From Glandiceps talaboti (taxonomy: Eukaryota; Hemichordata; Enteropneusta; Spengelidae), in NCBI RefSeq assembly GCF_964340395.1, contig NC_135566.1, positions 4,460,001 to 4,524,000 on the forward strand: a stretch of DNA of 64,000 nt, written 5' to 3'. This document shows, piece by piece, positions 1-12,028 of this stretch. The notes under the pieces are model-generated. The model was given only the letters and a program-made list of their open reading frames with translations. It was not told the DNA's origin and searched no databases. Position 1 is the stretch's first letter. Each line of letters starts with the position of its first letter. Both the position numbers and the translations under genes were made by a program.

Positions 1-489
1 GTTATATCACTATCACGTATACAAAGCCATAAAGTGTGTATTTACGTAATGAATTTATAACAATATTCACTATCCTAAAGACAAAAAAATGGACAATTAG
101 ATATTCTTCCCCAGTATTTTTCTTCGTCCTCCCAAGGAAAATACTCTCAACCTAAGAGTTTGTCACTACGAGTCGCCACACGAGAATTGCGAAATATTGG
201 GAATTAATATAAACTTCCGCTAGCATATTTTTTGAAAAATTCAAGAAAAATAATGGCGATTTGGAACTTTTTTACTCATATATTGAACACCAAAGCACAA
301 TGACGTAGACACGGGTTGTCGTCAATAAGAAAGACCAGGGTATGTAATCCATATTTTCTGTTCAAAGACAATAACCTAGCTTGACTAGGGCATAGTACAA
401 TTTATTTTGTCATGCCGCTTTGTTCAAATTTGATTTCACATGTAATTATTTACTTCAAAAGTAGGATTGGTGATAAGACAGGGGAAGAC
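1..489. other. Intergenic, AT-rich, with one dispersed repeat copy
   Basis: No coding signal was recognised. Positions 104-214 resemble 16121-16250: both have an AGTATTTTTCTTC-like start, a shared block reading TTTGTCACTACGAGT, and AATATTGGGAA near the end. The rest is unremarkable AT-rich sequence. Confidence 0.5.
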
Positions 490-536
<47 letters not shown>

Positions 537-780
537 GCCTGCCTATCCATCCGTCTGCGCGCGCGCGTGTGTGTATGTATGTATGTATGTATGTATGTAT
601 GTATGTATGTATGTATGTATGTATGTATGTATGTATGTATGTATGTATGTATGTATGTATGTATGTATGTACGTACGTACGTACGTACGTACGTACGTAC
701 GTACGTACGTACGCACGCACGCACGCACGCACGCACGTACGTACGTATGTATGTATGTATGAATATGTGTGTGTGTGTGT
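490..780. repeat. Compound tetranucleotide microsatellite (CTGT, GTAT, GTAC, GCAC)
   Basis: A (CTGT)n array at about 490-536 is followed by a short GC/GT stretch, then (GTAT) at about 573-668, (GTAC) to about 711, (GCAC) to about 736, (GTAC) again to about 744 and (GTAT) to 760, ending in (GT)n. From about 556 to 760 purines and pyrimidines alternate without a break. The tract stays open in several frames on both strands only because it is repetitive, so it is not coding. Confidence 0.97.
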
Positions 781-1881
781 ATGTCTCCAAATCTGTCGCT
801 GAGTGTACATGTCTCTCCGACCCGGCTCTCTGTCTGTCGCTCGGTGTCTCTGTCTCTGTCTCTATATATCTCTCTTTTTCTTTCTGTCTCTTAAAATGTC
901 AAAATATACAGTGCTTCCTCTCCTGTTTTTTCAGTTGATGAACAGTGCCCTCATCCACTATTTCAAGAGACCCACAGATCTTACTGCTACACCGCACTGC
1001 CACTCGTACATGTTCCCTAAAAACGGTTTGATATTCACCAACCCAGACATATTTACATTTTCACAAAATGATCTTTAAATTCGAACATTTCAATAAGCTA
1101 ACTAATCATGACAATAATTAACATAACACTAGATATGGATTTAACAAGTCATATGATTGATATCGATCAACAAAATATATATGCTGACAACGCGATTATT
1201 TTAAAACAAAAACAAAAATTCCCATAAGTTTCCTAATAGGACCACGAAGACAAGTTGTTACAATAATAATACTATCGTTAGGTACCATGGTAACATACAT
1301 ATTGGTGTAGACGCCATATTATTTCAATTATTATAAACCTTGCAAACTCACTATTCTACCATGCACTGGTCAGAACGAGTGCAAGAAATGCAAAAGTAAG
1401 ACTTCTTAAATAAAACAATAAATGACTATCTCATATCTAGCTTAGGTTGTTTTATAGCCTGCTGTCCACAGGTTTCTTTTGATATGCGAGTTTTGACATG
1501 GTCGTTATGACGCCCTCTATCAACTAATATATTTTACTGTCGTTTTTTAGGCAAACGCGTTCGCAGATTTGCGTTATGATATATCTCCATGTAGCTGTTA
1601 ATATTTCAAAGTTTACTTGTTCTCTTAAATGAAAACAATTTTTTTTTAAAATTAACATACTTTTTCATGTGTATTCAAAATTGACAGTATATGTAATGAC
1701 CATGTAGTCAAAATTTATAATAAAGTACAAGCCAAGTTCAGCCACATAAATGTAATGAACTACATACTTTTAGGTGAACAAGTACTATTACAGTTGAACA
1801 GTATCATTTCAATCTCTATGTAGTTCAGTTTTATCCTGTGAAAAAAAAAATCGTTGTTTACAAATCTAGGTGGGATTGGTT
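781..1881. other. Intergenic, nothing recognised
   Basis: AT-rich sequence with many stops in all frames. Short pyrimidine-rich CTGTCTCT remnants near 820-890 look like decayed microsatellite. I see no gene or RNA. Confidence 0.5.
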
Positions 1882-2228
1882 AAGTTCCTATACCATACAA
1901 GTTACGATTACTACGATCATCTCCACTCACGTGTAGTCAAAGTCGTTACTCTACCCCCGACAGAGTTCATATAAACATGATGACGTTATCGAGTCTCACG
2001 TGATTAGTTTCAGTCTGGAAGTAGAGTTCCGTAGTAAATATTATTGCAATTTAGCAATTAACCAATTACCACTGCTTGTCAGTCTGTGACAGATTACTAC
2101 TGACATGCGCTGTACATGTTTACCCATGGCCCAGCAGGCAGTTTAGTCAGATAAACATTTTTTTGTAACTTTGACTATACGTGAGTGGAGATGATCGTAG
2201 TAATCGTAACGCCTACGTATAGGAACTA
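1882..2228. mobile_element. MITE-like element with ~60-bp terminal inverted repeats
   Basis: The left arm (1882-1942) and the reverse complement of the right arm (2169-2228) match along nearly their whole length. They share the outer block AGTTCCTATAC and an identical inner block of 32 bases starting GTTACGATTACTACG. Between them are short mismatched stretches. The interior of about 226 bp has no coding capacity. Long inverted termini on a short non-coding body are typical of non-autonomous DNA transposons or foldback elements. No clean target-site duplication could be assigned at the flanks, so the superfamily is open. Confidence 0.85.
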
Positions 2229-3143
2229 GACTGGGGATTGGTAGACCCGATTACAAACCAGTGTACGTGTGAATGTTTTGACAACAGTTTGTCATCGCGG
2301 AGAATCATCATATTAACCAATATGGGCTCCGAGCTTGGACGAAGACGTGTTGGATCTCTAATATTTCCACTGGCAATGCTACAAACAACATACAATGATA
2401 TTTTTAGATTTTCAGTGACGCCTAGGTGGTCCCTTGCATTGAAAAAAGCTTATTCTTGATCATTAGCTTCACAATGAAGGCTGGCTTATTTCGATTTTCG
2501 ACCCCCCCCCCCTCAAAAAAGTACAGTAAACACGCATATCCACTCAGTAAGCTTTTTATTTACTCATGTACAGTTAGCATTCGATTGACCCAGCGTGTCT
2601 TCCTAAGAAAGGAATTGTATTTAAAAATTGATAATGACCGTACAAATGACCTAATTAGACAAAAATACGTGGAGTCTTCAATCAATATTCGTCATGCTGT
2701 GTTATAGATTTAAATAACAATGCTTATTATCATACGTGTGGATCATGACTGGCAAAAATGTTCAGTTACTACAGTACTCCGATGTCGATCACCACGTCAT
2801 GGTCGTAAATTTGTAATACGTTGTCGAACGTCGCTGAACATCGAATCACGGTGCTAACAGCACGCATTCTGTTGGTCAGCCTTACCGTTTGTACAGTTAC
2901 ATCACCTGACGTACATCAGTCAGTTTTCCAGAGCCCATTAAAAAAACAGTCTGTAGAATAACACTTTGTGTATAAATAACTATAACTTCTATCAAAGCGG
3001 AGGTACTCTGTGCGAACGGCCAACAGTGCGGACGGCCAACAGACTGGTACTTCAGGTTCAAGTTCAATACTATAAATTTTACTTTCACATGGAGTATCCT
3101 CCCATTTAAAAATAATATCAACTTCGAATAAAACTCTCTCCCC

Positions 3144-3145
<2 letters not shown>
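2229..3145. other. Intergenic, nothing recognised
   Basis: No gene was recognised. There is an 11-base C run at 2502-2512. The short open frames have no family resemblance. Confidence 0.45.

Positions 3146-3194
<49 letters not shown>
3146..3194. repeat. (TGTC)n microsatellite
   Basis: About 11-12 tandem CTGT/TGTC units with little interruption. This is the same motif as at 490-536, 10527-10567 and, as its complement, 57714-57762. Confidence 0.95.
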
Positions 3195-3232
3195 CCCTCC
3201 CTCTCTCCAACTGTCTGTCTACCCGCCTCTAG

Positions 3233-3233
3233 T

Positions 3234-3324
<91 letters not shown>
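3233..3324. repeat. (CT)n microsatellite
   Basis: About 45 uninterrupted CT dinucleotides. On the minus strand this reads as a run of alternating Arg-Glu, which is an artefact of the repeat. Confidence 0.98.
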
Positions 3325-3328
<4 letters not shown>

Positions 3329-4424
3329 TCAAGAGGAAAATGTAAACAAGTAATAAACTTACAAAGCACGATTCCAGCAAAATCGATTGAAAAAAACCTT
3401 GCCGACACAAACATCATAATTAACCAGATTAGCTACGACCATATAAAAATATAAAAGTGCTTATAATTTGCAATTATTTCTTTGTGAAATGTTTGATAGT
3501 TCCGTATGATTTTTTTAAAAATCCGAATGATACATCTAATCATGTATATGCTCAAAATGTTCGTTAGCAATTGTTATGGTAAATTGTTAACACGATAACG
3601 GTAGCATTTATATATATATGAATATAATGTAAAACATATCTCTGTGAAGATTAAACGAATATAACTCTTTTGAAGAATCCCGATTTGTATTTGAAGTCGG
3701 CCGAAATACCAAACTATACAATCAATTTGATGTTTTAATGACGTTTCTTTTGTTTCAATAGGGTGTTTGTTGTACAGTAATGACATTGCTACCAAGCTGT
3801 TAATTAGATCCCTGAACTCTTTCTTTTAATCCAGTATCGATATAATTAAAGTTAATTGCCATTGTGTGGATTTTCCTGCACGTTGGGTTGTCTTTGTGTG
3901 TGTGAGTTGAAATGTTTGTCGTTGTGTACACTTGTGCAATCACGCGTTACAAGTAGCGCTAATACTAAAGTCTACTTTGTGTTTTGTGTAACGTTCAGTG
4001 CATTTTTATTTGTTGGTGTTTTAAAATAAAGTATTGTTTTTTGTAAATACTAGCAATATAAGCACGAATCTATGCACCATGTGAAAATTGACATATACAG
4101 ATCGAATGTGACGTGCATCTTCTATTTCAACTTGCCTGTGTTTAAATGGGGTGTTTTTTAACGTCGCAGCTGTATGCCGTATATGTAAATTGCCTTGGTA
4201 CTATTTCGCGGAAGCTTTTGCAATTAAAGTTACACCTTTCAGTATACAATCACCCTCTTTGTTTCACTCAGTAATGATCTCTCGAATAACGTCGTTCAAT
4301 GGAGAAATTGTGACCCGATTTGATTTAAAAACGGTGGATTTCCACACCTGTATACCCCAATACCTGTGACAGCAATGTTACGAATAATGATGACAAGCCC
4401 AATAGAATTGGTGTTCCTGATTTA
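3325..4424. other. Intergenic, nothing recognised
   Basis: AT-rich, with short open frames of 60-75 codons that match no family I know. No RNA gene was recognised. Confidence 0.45.
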
Positions 4425-4640
4425 ACGTGTGTGTATGTGTGTACATGTATATGTGTGTCTCTGGCTGGGTGTCTGTCTGTCTGTCTGTGTGTGTGTGCGT
4501 GTGTGCGTGCGTGAGCGCGTGTTTTGTCTGTGTCTGTGAGTTTCTATGTGTTTTTATGTGTATATGTGAGTACGTGGGCATGTGTATGTTTATTTTTGTG
4601 TTTGTGCGTATGTGTGTGCGCGCATGTGAACGTGTGTGCG
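4425..4640. repeat. Degenerate TG-rich low-complexity tract
   Basis: GT dinucleotides mixed with GTAT, GTCT and GCGT units over about 215 bp on the + strand. The mixed units suggest an old, decayed microsatellite. The open frames on both strands are products of the repeat. Confidence 0.85.
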
Positions 4641-6845
4641 CGTGTGTTGAATTAACGATGCCTTTGTCCTGTATCGAAGCTAAGGGTATTGTGCAAAACA
4701 ACAGTAAGATGATACAAGCTGACGTTTCAAGTTTAACCCTTTAATCAGTAGAAATGTTGGGGTATTGTATGTAAAGTTTACAACTTATTAGGGACTGTGT
4801 AATCTATTACGTTTGCATACTTCGGACGAGGGGTATGGACGATATTCTGATGTACATTTGAAATGTTCGTCAACACTTTCTGGACAGCGGCAATCGTTTC
4901 ATGTCATTGGTTCATAGAAATCGAAGCCTTGAAATACGAATGCTGAAATTTTTCGATCCCTTGGTAAGAATCAAATCCATGAAAATTTGCAACTTGAATG
5001 TTGCGAACAGAGAAGTTAGCAAAACTTCTCATGGCCTTTGTGAAAGTTAACGATATTCGATAGTACATTCTGGCTGGTGTTCGTGGTGTATATGGAGCGA
5101 ACTGTCTGTACGCATGTGGTTATGCTCTCTTTACCCAGGTGGATGATAACACGATTTATATATATTCACCTGGAGTGGTGCGCTTTTTTTGTGGAAATCT
5201 GAACTGTAACTATTCGTACAAAATCCCCAAAAATAATATTGAAAACATACTTTTCAAGCAATAGGCACTTTATCGTGGCCATATATACCAGCATTTAAAA
5301 TGGACGAACCAGACATATATTTGAACATGGGTTTGCTAACGTTACTGCGCATGATCTAAGAATATGGCTTGAAATAACATAACAAAGTAGAAATAGTCTG
5401 TAAATTTACCACAGACTAAATATTAAAAGACAAAAGAACTCAAAACAAACAATGTGTGGTGGCGCTATTCATATTTTAATTTAATTTATCCCGGATCACC
5501 TGTCGAGGTAAATATCAAACCGTAAAGAGAATGTGTCAGATCCAGATGCTACGTTTCAAGTAGATGTTTACACATTGGGGATGGATATTGTGTAGTATTG
5601 TAAGCCTAAAATTCCGAAGTACATTAAAATGTTTAGATTTGTGATTCGACATACAACCAATTCGCGTGGGGACTCATACAAACCTACACACATACCTAGA
5701 GACGTCTAGATGAGCAAAGACAAATTAGATTCATGGCTCAAATTTTCAAAAATTATACACCCGTTAATATGTTTCAACGTTGTAAAAAGTACATGTACTT
5801 GTACCTAAGGTGAAAAAATTGCAATGTTTAGTTTGTATTTAAATCGCACCCTTCTCTTCTAATGTACCATTGGTTCGGGGACGTCCACAACATTTTAGCA
5901 GGTTTGAGAATATAGCTTGCAGCTTTGACTGATACATGTAAAACATCATAGTGATGTTAGAGGCGGATTTCTTCCACATCACCTTTTTTTATGCGCACAA
6001 AATTATTGTAAAGACAACTGGGCTTGTCATAAAAGTAAAATGTTCCACCGAATCGTGGAAATGAATACGTGAAAAAAAGCACGGTCGAAAATAACCATTA
6101 TGTCGTCTGTGTTGTTGTTTTGTTTTTGTTTTTCAGAAGTGAAAAAATGGCGCACCATCTGGACCCGGACATGTAGGTGCCCGTATCCTGAAAGCAGCAC
6201 TTTGACGGAAACAAATATGAATCGGTGACCGATAGACATGAAAGGATGAGGGAGCATGCAACTATTGTTCATTTCAATAAAAAAACTGTAATGCGATACA
6301 GAGTAAAGAGCGAGTATATTTCACTGACAGAGAAATGCCGGCCTTTTGATGCTCACCGATTTTGGCAAATGAGTAACAATGCATTAATTTCATAGTCAGA
6401 GCCTTACCATATGGACTGGGGTATTGTGTACAGATTGTGAAATTAATCTGCTCGTTGTGTATCCTAGCCGGAATTAACATGCGAATCGTTTGTTCGCTTA
6501 CATTTTTGATATTATTAATACCTGTTGCGGCTCTGCTACAAACTGTCTTAAATTCCAAACTTTCCATCAACCTATATCTGTATACATATTAATATTTCTG
6601 GCGGTCTGTATTTATATATATAATGAATTATCCACCCCTTCTTTACAAGCCCAGGATTCGTCGATAGAGAATTCCAGGCAGTATAAAATGCTCCTGATAT
6701 GACTTGGAAAACGCTGTGAGAACTGGTTCCCATGTTTATATCTACAATCTCAATTTAGTCGATTGTGATACACAGCAATATTTCTACAATTTTACATTGA
6801 TGATAGAGAAATAACTAAACAAATACACGAGCAAAAACTAAATAG
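4641..6845. other. Intergenic, nothing recognised
   Basis: 2.2 kb of AT-rich sequence. Open frames of up to about 98 codons on the minus strand near 6274-6570 match no recognised protein family and have no supporting splice or motif evidence. Confidence 0.4.
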
Positions 6846-6953
6846 TTGCACACGTGTGACCACACAATGCACACACGTACATACACATTCGTACATACAC
6901 ACATTCATTTGTGCAGACAGCAGACACGCGCACGCACGAACATATACGTACCT

Positions 6954-6984
<31 letters not shown>

Positions 6985-7195
6985 TACATACATACATACA
7001 TACATACATACATACATACATACATACATACACACATACATACATACACACGCACGCACGCAAGCACGCACGTACGCACACACACATATATATATACATA
7101 CATACACACACACACGCACGCGCACATACACACATACATACATACATACATACATACATACATACATACATACATACATACATACATACATACAT

Positions 7196-7246
<51 letters not shown>

Positions 7247-7258
7247 TACATACACACA
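6846..7258. repeat. Compound (CA)n / (CATA)n / (CACG)n microsatellite
   Basis: Main blocks are (CA)n at about 6961-6984, (CATA)n at about 6983-7030, mixed CACG/CACA units to about 7130, (CATA)n at about 7133-7212 and (CA)n at about 7213-7242. Degenerate CA-rich flanks extend to 6846 and 7258. It is the complement-strand counterpart of the GTAT/GTAC/GCAC array at 573-760. Long open frames here are repeat artefacts. Confidence 0.97.
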
Positions 7259-7890
7259 TTCACTATGGACGTTCAACCATTACATTATCATTTGATACCA
7301 TACGTCATTTACTGATGTCATTACTAAATTGAATCCGATAATCATGGATGTTATTTCAACGAAATATCCATATGGTCTGTTTTCCACTTCAATATTCCCA
7401 TTACATTTGTGGGAATAATAAACTAAAACTGCATGTACAGTTACTGTAATACCAGAGAGTCATCATCATGTTAAGTGTCCCATTGCTAATCATCGTGTGT
7501 GGCATGTTCGTTAGTTTTCATTTCATTTTTACATGTATATATAATATAACTTTTGCGTAATACAATTACATAACTTGTCATCGTGACTTAAAACATTGCA
7601 AAAGTTTCTGCTACATTTGTATCAACTAGCAACTGGACACGAATAACACTAAAAAAATGACACCTTCACGTTCGTGTATACTTTTGACCTGTGTCAGTGC
7701 TATTTTATCACCAAAAATCATGTAAGTTGGTAGCAGTAATCAATGCAATGTAAAAAGGCAGAAATAAACTAAACCTGAACTTTTCTAGTAAAACGATCGA
7801 ATGTTCCCTATATCATTACAGTACAACAAAACTAAAAGTAATAATTTCAAGTGATGTAGATGTGATGTGAAACATCACTACATGAATGGC
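7259..7890. other. Intergenic, nothing recognised
   Basis: AT-rich sequence without recognisable coding or RNA features. Confidence 0.45.
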
Positions 7891-7972
7891 ATGACATGAC
7901 ATGACATGACATGACATGACATGACAGTACTCGCTTCAGCAAAACATATGACACGGCACGGCACGGCACGGC
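7891..7972. repeat. Two pentanucleotide arrays: (ATGAC)7 and (CACGG)4
   Basis: Seven perfect ATGAC units occupy 7891-7925. After 26 unrelated bases, four CACGG units follow at about 7952-7972. The two arrays have different unit sequences, so they look like independent expansions rather than one drifting array. Confidence 0.9.
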
Positions 7973-8053
7973 ATAACTGCAGTACTGTCACGGTAGCGAT
8001 ATTCCGCTCCGTGACGGTCTCCACTCCGAACGGTTTTGTTATTGTTGCTGTTT

Positions 8054-8055
8054 TG

Positions 8056-8127
<72 letters not shown>
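8054..8127. repeat. (TG)n microsatellite
   Basis: About 36 uninterrupted TG dinucleotides on the + strand, with a TATG/TTTG-like tail to about 8165. Confidence 0.97.
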
Positions 8128-8131
<4 letters not shown>

Positions 8132-9825
8132 ATATATGTTTGTGTTTGTATTGTGGTTTGTTTTGTTTTGTTTTCCTTTGTTTTTACTTGGACAATATAG
8201 GTTCGGTCCATAAGCTTATACGATGCCAGATCAAACATGGTGCACGCACGGTAAATGTAGTCTTTGTCAGAACATAAGAATATCTTGGAATTTTGGTCTA
8301 AATAACAGACAAACTTATCGTCTGTGTGATACAACCTTCCAGTTTACATCCATGAAATAGTCACGATTTCGAGTCTCGTTGTCTTGTCTTGTCAAGTATA
8401 CGTACGCCGTGTTATCGTATAGTCGGTACGTCTGTCGGCGTCAAACTTTCTGAAATTCCACGTTAAAATGACAAATATTGTACGAAGATTCGATGCATGA
8501 CAACTACGGACAAGTCACGTTACAATTCTATTGTAACGTTTGTAATGAGGTACGATTTTTTTAAATATGCCCATCAATATTTGATTTCAATTTGAGAGTT
8601 CTGACTAAAATTTAGTTGCATTGTATTACAATTATGTTACACTATGATATGTTACAATCAGACGACAGCTTTTGCCATAATGAGTTTGGCACAAAACTTT
8701 TTTACATTGAAAATCTAATAGGCTGCACAGGGGCACGTATTATTGCTTAGAATGCCGTTTTCTTAGGAAAATATCGTACGAATCCTGCTGCTACAAATGT
8801 ATCAATCTCTATACTAGTAGAAATATTAAAATATTGCTGTTACGGTTTTCTCCTTACAGGTAGGAATATATAGTCAAAAGGTTGTTATATTTAGTTTGTA
8901 GACCTGGAAAACAACAATCTAGGAAATATTACACGCCCCTATGATAGGCTACAGTTTACTGCAGTGCACTGTACGGGGGGGGGGGGGGTATTTACAGGCG
9001 GACTTTTTCAAATACAGTCGCTGTCACGGTAAATATACCTTGGTGTTTGCTTCATCAGTAGCGCAAAGAATGGAAATATTCAGTAACTTTTGGAATCATT
9101 AGTTACTTTGACAGTCATAAACTTTACCAGTCATTTTGTAATTCTCGATCGGTTATTTTTGACACGATGCATGGAACTCGTCATCGACCTGCAAAGATTG
9201 CAGCTGTAATACGTCAAACGATCTTATCCATTTCAAACATAATACGTTCGGCCATAGACCCTCCACTAGTTTGACGGCTTAGACGGTCTAGTAATCTTGG
9301 GCGTGGCTGCGAGTCGTACTTTTGACATAATGATGAAGAAGTTGTGTTTTTCCACTGTTGTAGAGCGAGGTTAAAAGACAGAGAAACGGTGGGAACGTAA
9401 AGCAAGAGTAGTGTCGTCCCTCCATTCACAAAGTCAAAGAAAATAACTTAGTCTTATCATTCACAACTCTCATAAACAAACACTTATGCTAAAATGGTGT
9501 GTAGGAATGGTGCGATTAACAAAACATTGCGAAATTTTTTAACTTCACGTATTAATGATAAAGCTACTCCTTTTTTCAAGTGTTTATTTGACTATCCAGA
9601 GATCGACTGTCCAAGAACGCTCGACGGATACCATAGTGAACTTTGACCTGTGGACAGACGTGTCGTTGACCTTATCACAACTAAACGTTAAAACAAGCAT
9701 GTGTTAAATCGTAATGACCCCCTCTCGTTTCCAAAACTGGACCCCCATACTTTGAAAAAACACTTCTTCGTCCTTCAGAGGTTGAAAACTTGCTATGACG
9801 ATGATAAAGACGATACATTAAATTT
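8128..9825. other. Intergenic, nothing recognised; poly-G run at 8975-8988
   Basis: A 14-base G run lies at 8975-8988. A 71-codon minus-strand open frame at 9214-9429 has ordinary amino-acid composition but no recognisable family, and I do not call it. The rest shows nothing. Confidence 0.4.
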
Positions 9826-9930
9826 CGCTTGCTTGCTTGCTTGCTTGTTTGTTTGTTTGTTTGTTTGTTTATTTATTTGTTTGTTTGTTTGTTTGTTTGT
9901 TTGTTTGTTCGTTCGTTTGTTTATTTGTTG
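9826..9930. repeat. (GCTT)n then (TTTG)n microsatellite
   Basis: About five GCTT units run into roughly 20 TTTG units, with scattered TTTA and TTCG variants. Confidence 0.95.
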
Positions 9931-10030
9931 AGATTGTACTTTTATAGTTTGAACACTAGAGTAAGACAACATACCAATCTCAGGCTGAATTAAATGAAAA
10001 CAAAGTGTATTTTGGCCGTCAAAGTCACTA

Positions 10031-10398
10031 GTACGCACTTGAGCAGTATAAAACGAAAACATTTCTGTCTTTCATGTCGAGTATTGCTCCACTGAGATTG
10101 TCCACACAGTTCGTGTTTTAACCCCTCTACGTGCGAAACTCAAAGTACACATGTTATGTGAGCGGCCACGTAAGTACCTTGTATTTACTTTCTATAGATT
10201 TACCATATACCAATAGTATGCACGCGCTTGAGCAGTAAACGAAAACATTTCTGTCTTTCATGTTGAGTATTGCTCCACAGGGATTGTCAACACAGTTCGT
10301 GTTACAACCCTTCTACGTGCGAAACTCAAGGTACACATGTTATGTGAGCGGCCACGTATTTCCATAGATTTACCAGGCCATATAACAATAGTTTGCAC
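10031..10398. repeat. Tandem duplication of a ~187-bp unit (2 copies)
   Basis: Copy 1 spans about 10031-10218 and copy 2 about 10217-10398. Both contain TTGAGCAGTA, then ACGAAAACATTTCTGTCTTT, GAGTATTGCTCCAC, CACAGTTCGTGTT, CTACGTGCGAAACTCAA, ACACATGTTATGTGAGCGGC, and an ATAGATTTACCA block near the end. I estimate identity at about 90 percent, with small indels. Copy 2 runs directly into the following GTAT array through a shared GCACG. Confidence 0.9.
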
Positions 10399-10525
10399 GT
10401 ATGTATGTATGTATGTATGTATGTATGTATGTATGTATGTATGTATGTATGTATGTATGTATGTATGTATGTATGTATGTATGTATGTATGTATGTATGT
10501 ATGTATGTATGTATGTATGTATGTA

Positions 10526-10572
<47 letters not shown>

Positions 10573-10573
10573 T
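10398..10573. repeat. (GTAT)n then (GTCT)n microsatellite
   Basis: About 32 GTAT units (10398-10526), then about 10 GTCT units (to about 10567), then GTTT. All open frames through it are repeat artefacts. Confidence 0.98.
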
Positions 10574-12028
10574 TGAAGTGTTGGTTGCTTTACTCAGAGT
10601 GTGCTTTGAACTCATTTAATCTTTCTCTTTCTTACATGCTGTCTTTCTTTTAAACGGAACTGTCCAAATGTTGATCATCGGAATCCATATTTTCCTATTG
10701 TTTACATCTGAAGTGAATGATATTGCAAAGAAATGTCTATACGCTACAGCGTTTGTTCTGATTTCTCAAAACGCCGTACGTACACTACAGTTAATAGAAA
10801 CTGCACCAGTTGATATAATGATAGCTCATGTACGTAATTATGTTTATAACTATATTTTAACGACTTTGTGCCAATTTATGTTTGATGATGTAGTGGTCTA
10901 TGTTTCTCTCATATTTACGGTCTCCATTGATAGTACTATTAGCATCGTGGGACCACCAGGGACGAATGATAATAAATGAACGATGAAAACAATAAATTTA
11001 TGAAAACACACAAAACACACTACCCTGGAACCATGTCCATTTCAAGTACACACATCGAAAATAAACATCCTAAGCTATTCTTCTTACTTAGCTCGAGAAA
11101 AGAAAACTCAGACCCATTCTCTGTTATAATCAAGGAAAAAAATCGGGTGTCATCATGCAAATATTTTGAATAGAGGACAAACTCATAAAAATAATGTTTC
11201 CCTTCTCCACAGACCCTCTGCGTAATAGAAGGACCGTGCCGTTTAGGTTGCTTGCCACACAGCCCCTCTATCATGATAGAGTGACAGATGAACGAGGGAC
11301 TGTGGCCGGTTGTCACAAATGTTCTACGCGATGAAGCAATCTACAGACTACAAAGCTTGCACGATTAGCAAACTAAAGACAGCACCTGCACCTATTGTGT
11401 TTCATAGTTAAATCATCGATAACAACCGAATTTTCCAATTTATATAACCACCAACTCTTTTCATTTGAATAATTCGTCGATTTACTCCTTAAATCACTAA
11501 TTCGCGGAGAACCAGGGCCAAGTTAACGTCACATTGAAAGTGTAACTTCTACAAAGAATTTATATTATTACTCGCTCATCATAGTGTTGAATTTCTAAAG
11601 TAATTCTTACCTGTGACTGAAATGATGAGCAAACCAGCGCTGCATGCAGAAAATATTGACCTGCGATTGATGAATTCGGTCAGATAGTCAATGTGAAAAT
11701 TTACCTAGGCCTTCCAGCGCTGAGGTCGTTTTGCGTATCTTGGTACTATTTCCATACAACAGAGAATTAATAACACCATGGAAAGAGTGTTTTGTCATTC
11801 ATTAAAAGTGTTGCAGTAATTATCACCCGCCAAAAATTGCAGCCTTTACAATCTGCGCATGTGGCATCAAATGTCCCCAGGGTTTCTCGGGAATCGAACA
11901 AATGACGAAAAGTGATTTTTAGTCAAATAAAAAAAAATATTGAAGTCCTTGACAACAATGTTTGGTTGGGTAGTATATCCATGACAAATCCTTTTATTAC
12001 TAAAATGCGGAATTTAAAGCTTAAAACG
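10574..12028. other. Intergenic, nothing recognised
   Basis: Open frames near 10668-10979 (+) and 11020-11316 (-) are about 100 codons each and match no family I recognise. No supporting splice pattern is seen. More decayed 3' parts of the neighbouring minus-strand pseudogene could lie here, but I cannot identify them. Confidence 0.35.

Noticed and set aside
412-938. Open frames over 100 codons on both strands
   Set aside because: They consist of MYVC/HTYI-type repeats produced by the tetranucleotide array; no coding signal.
6792-7332. Open frames of up to 158 codons on both strands
   Set aside because: Created by CA/CATA repeats.
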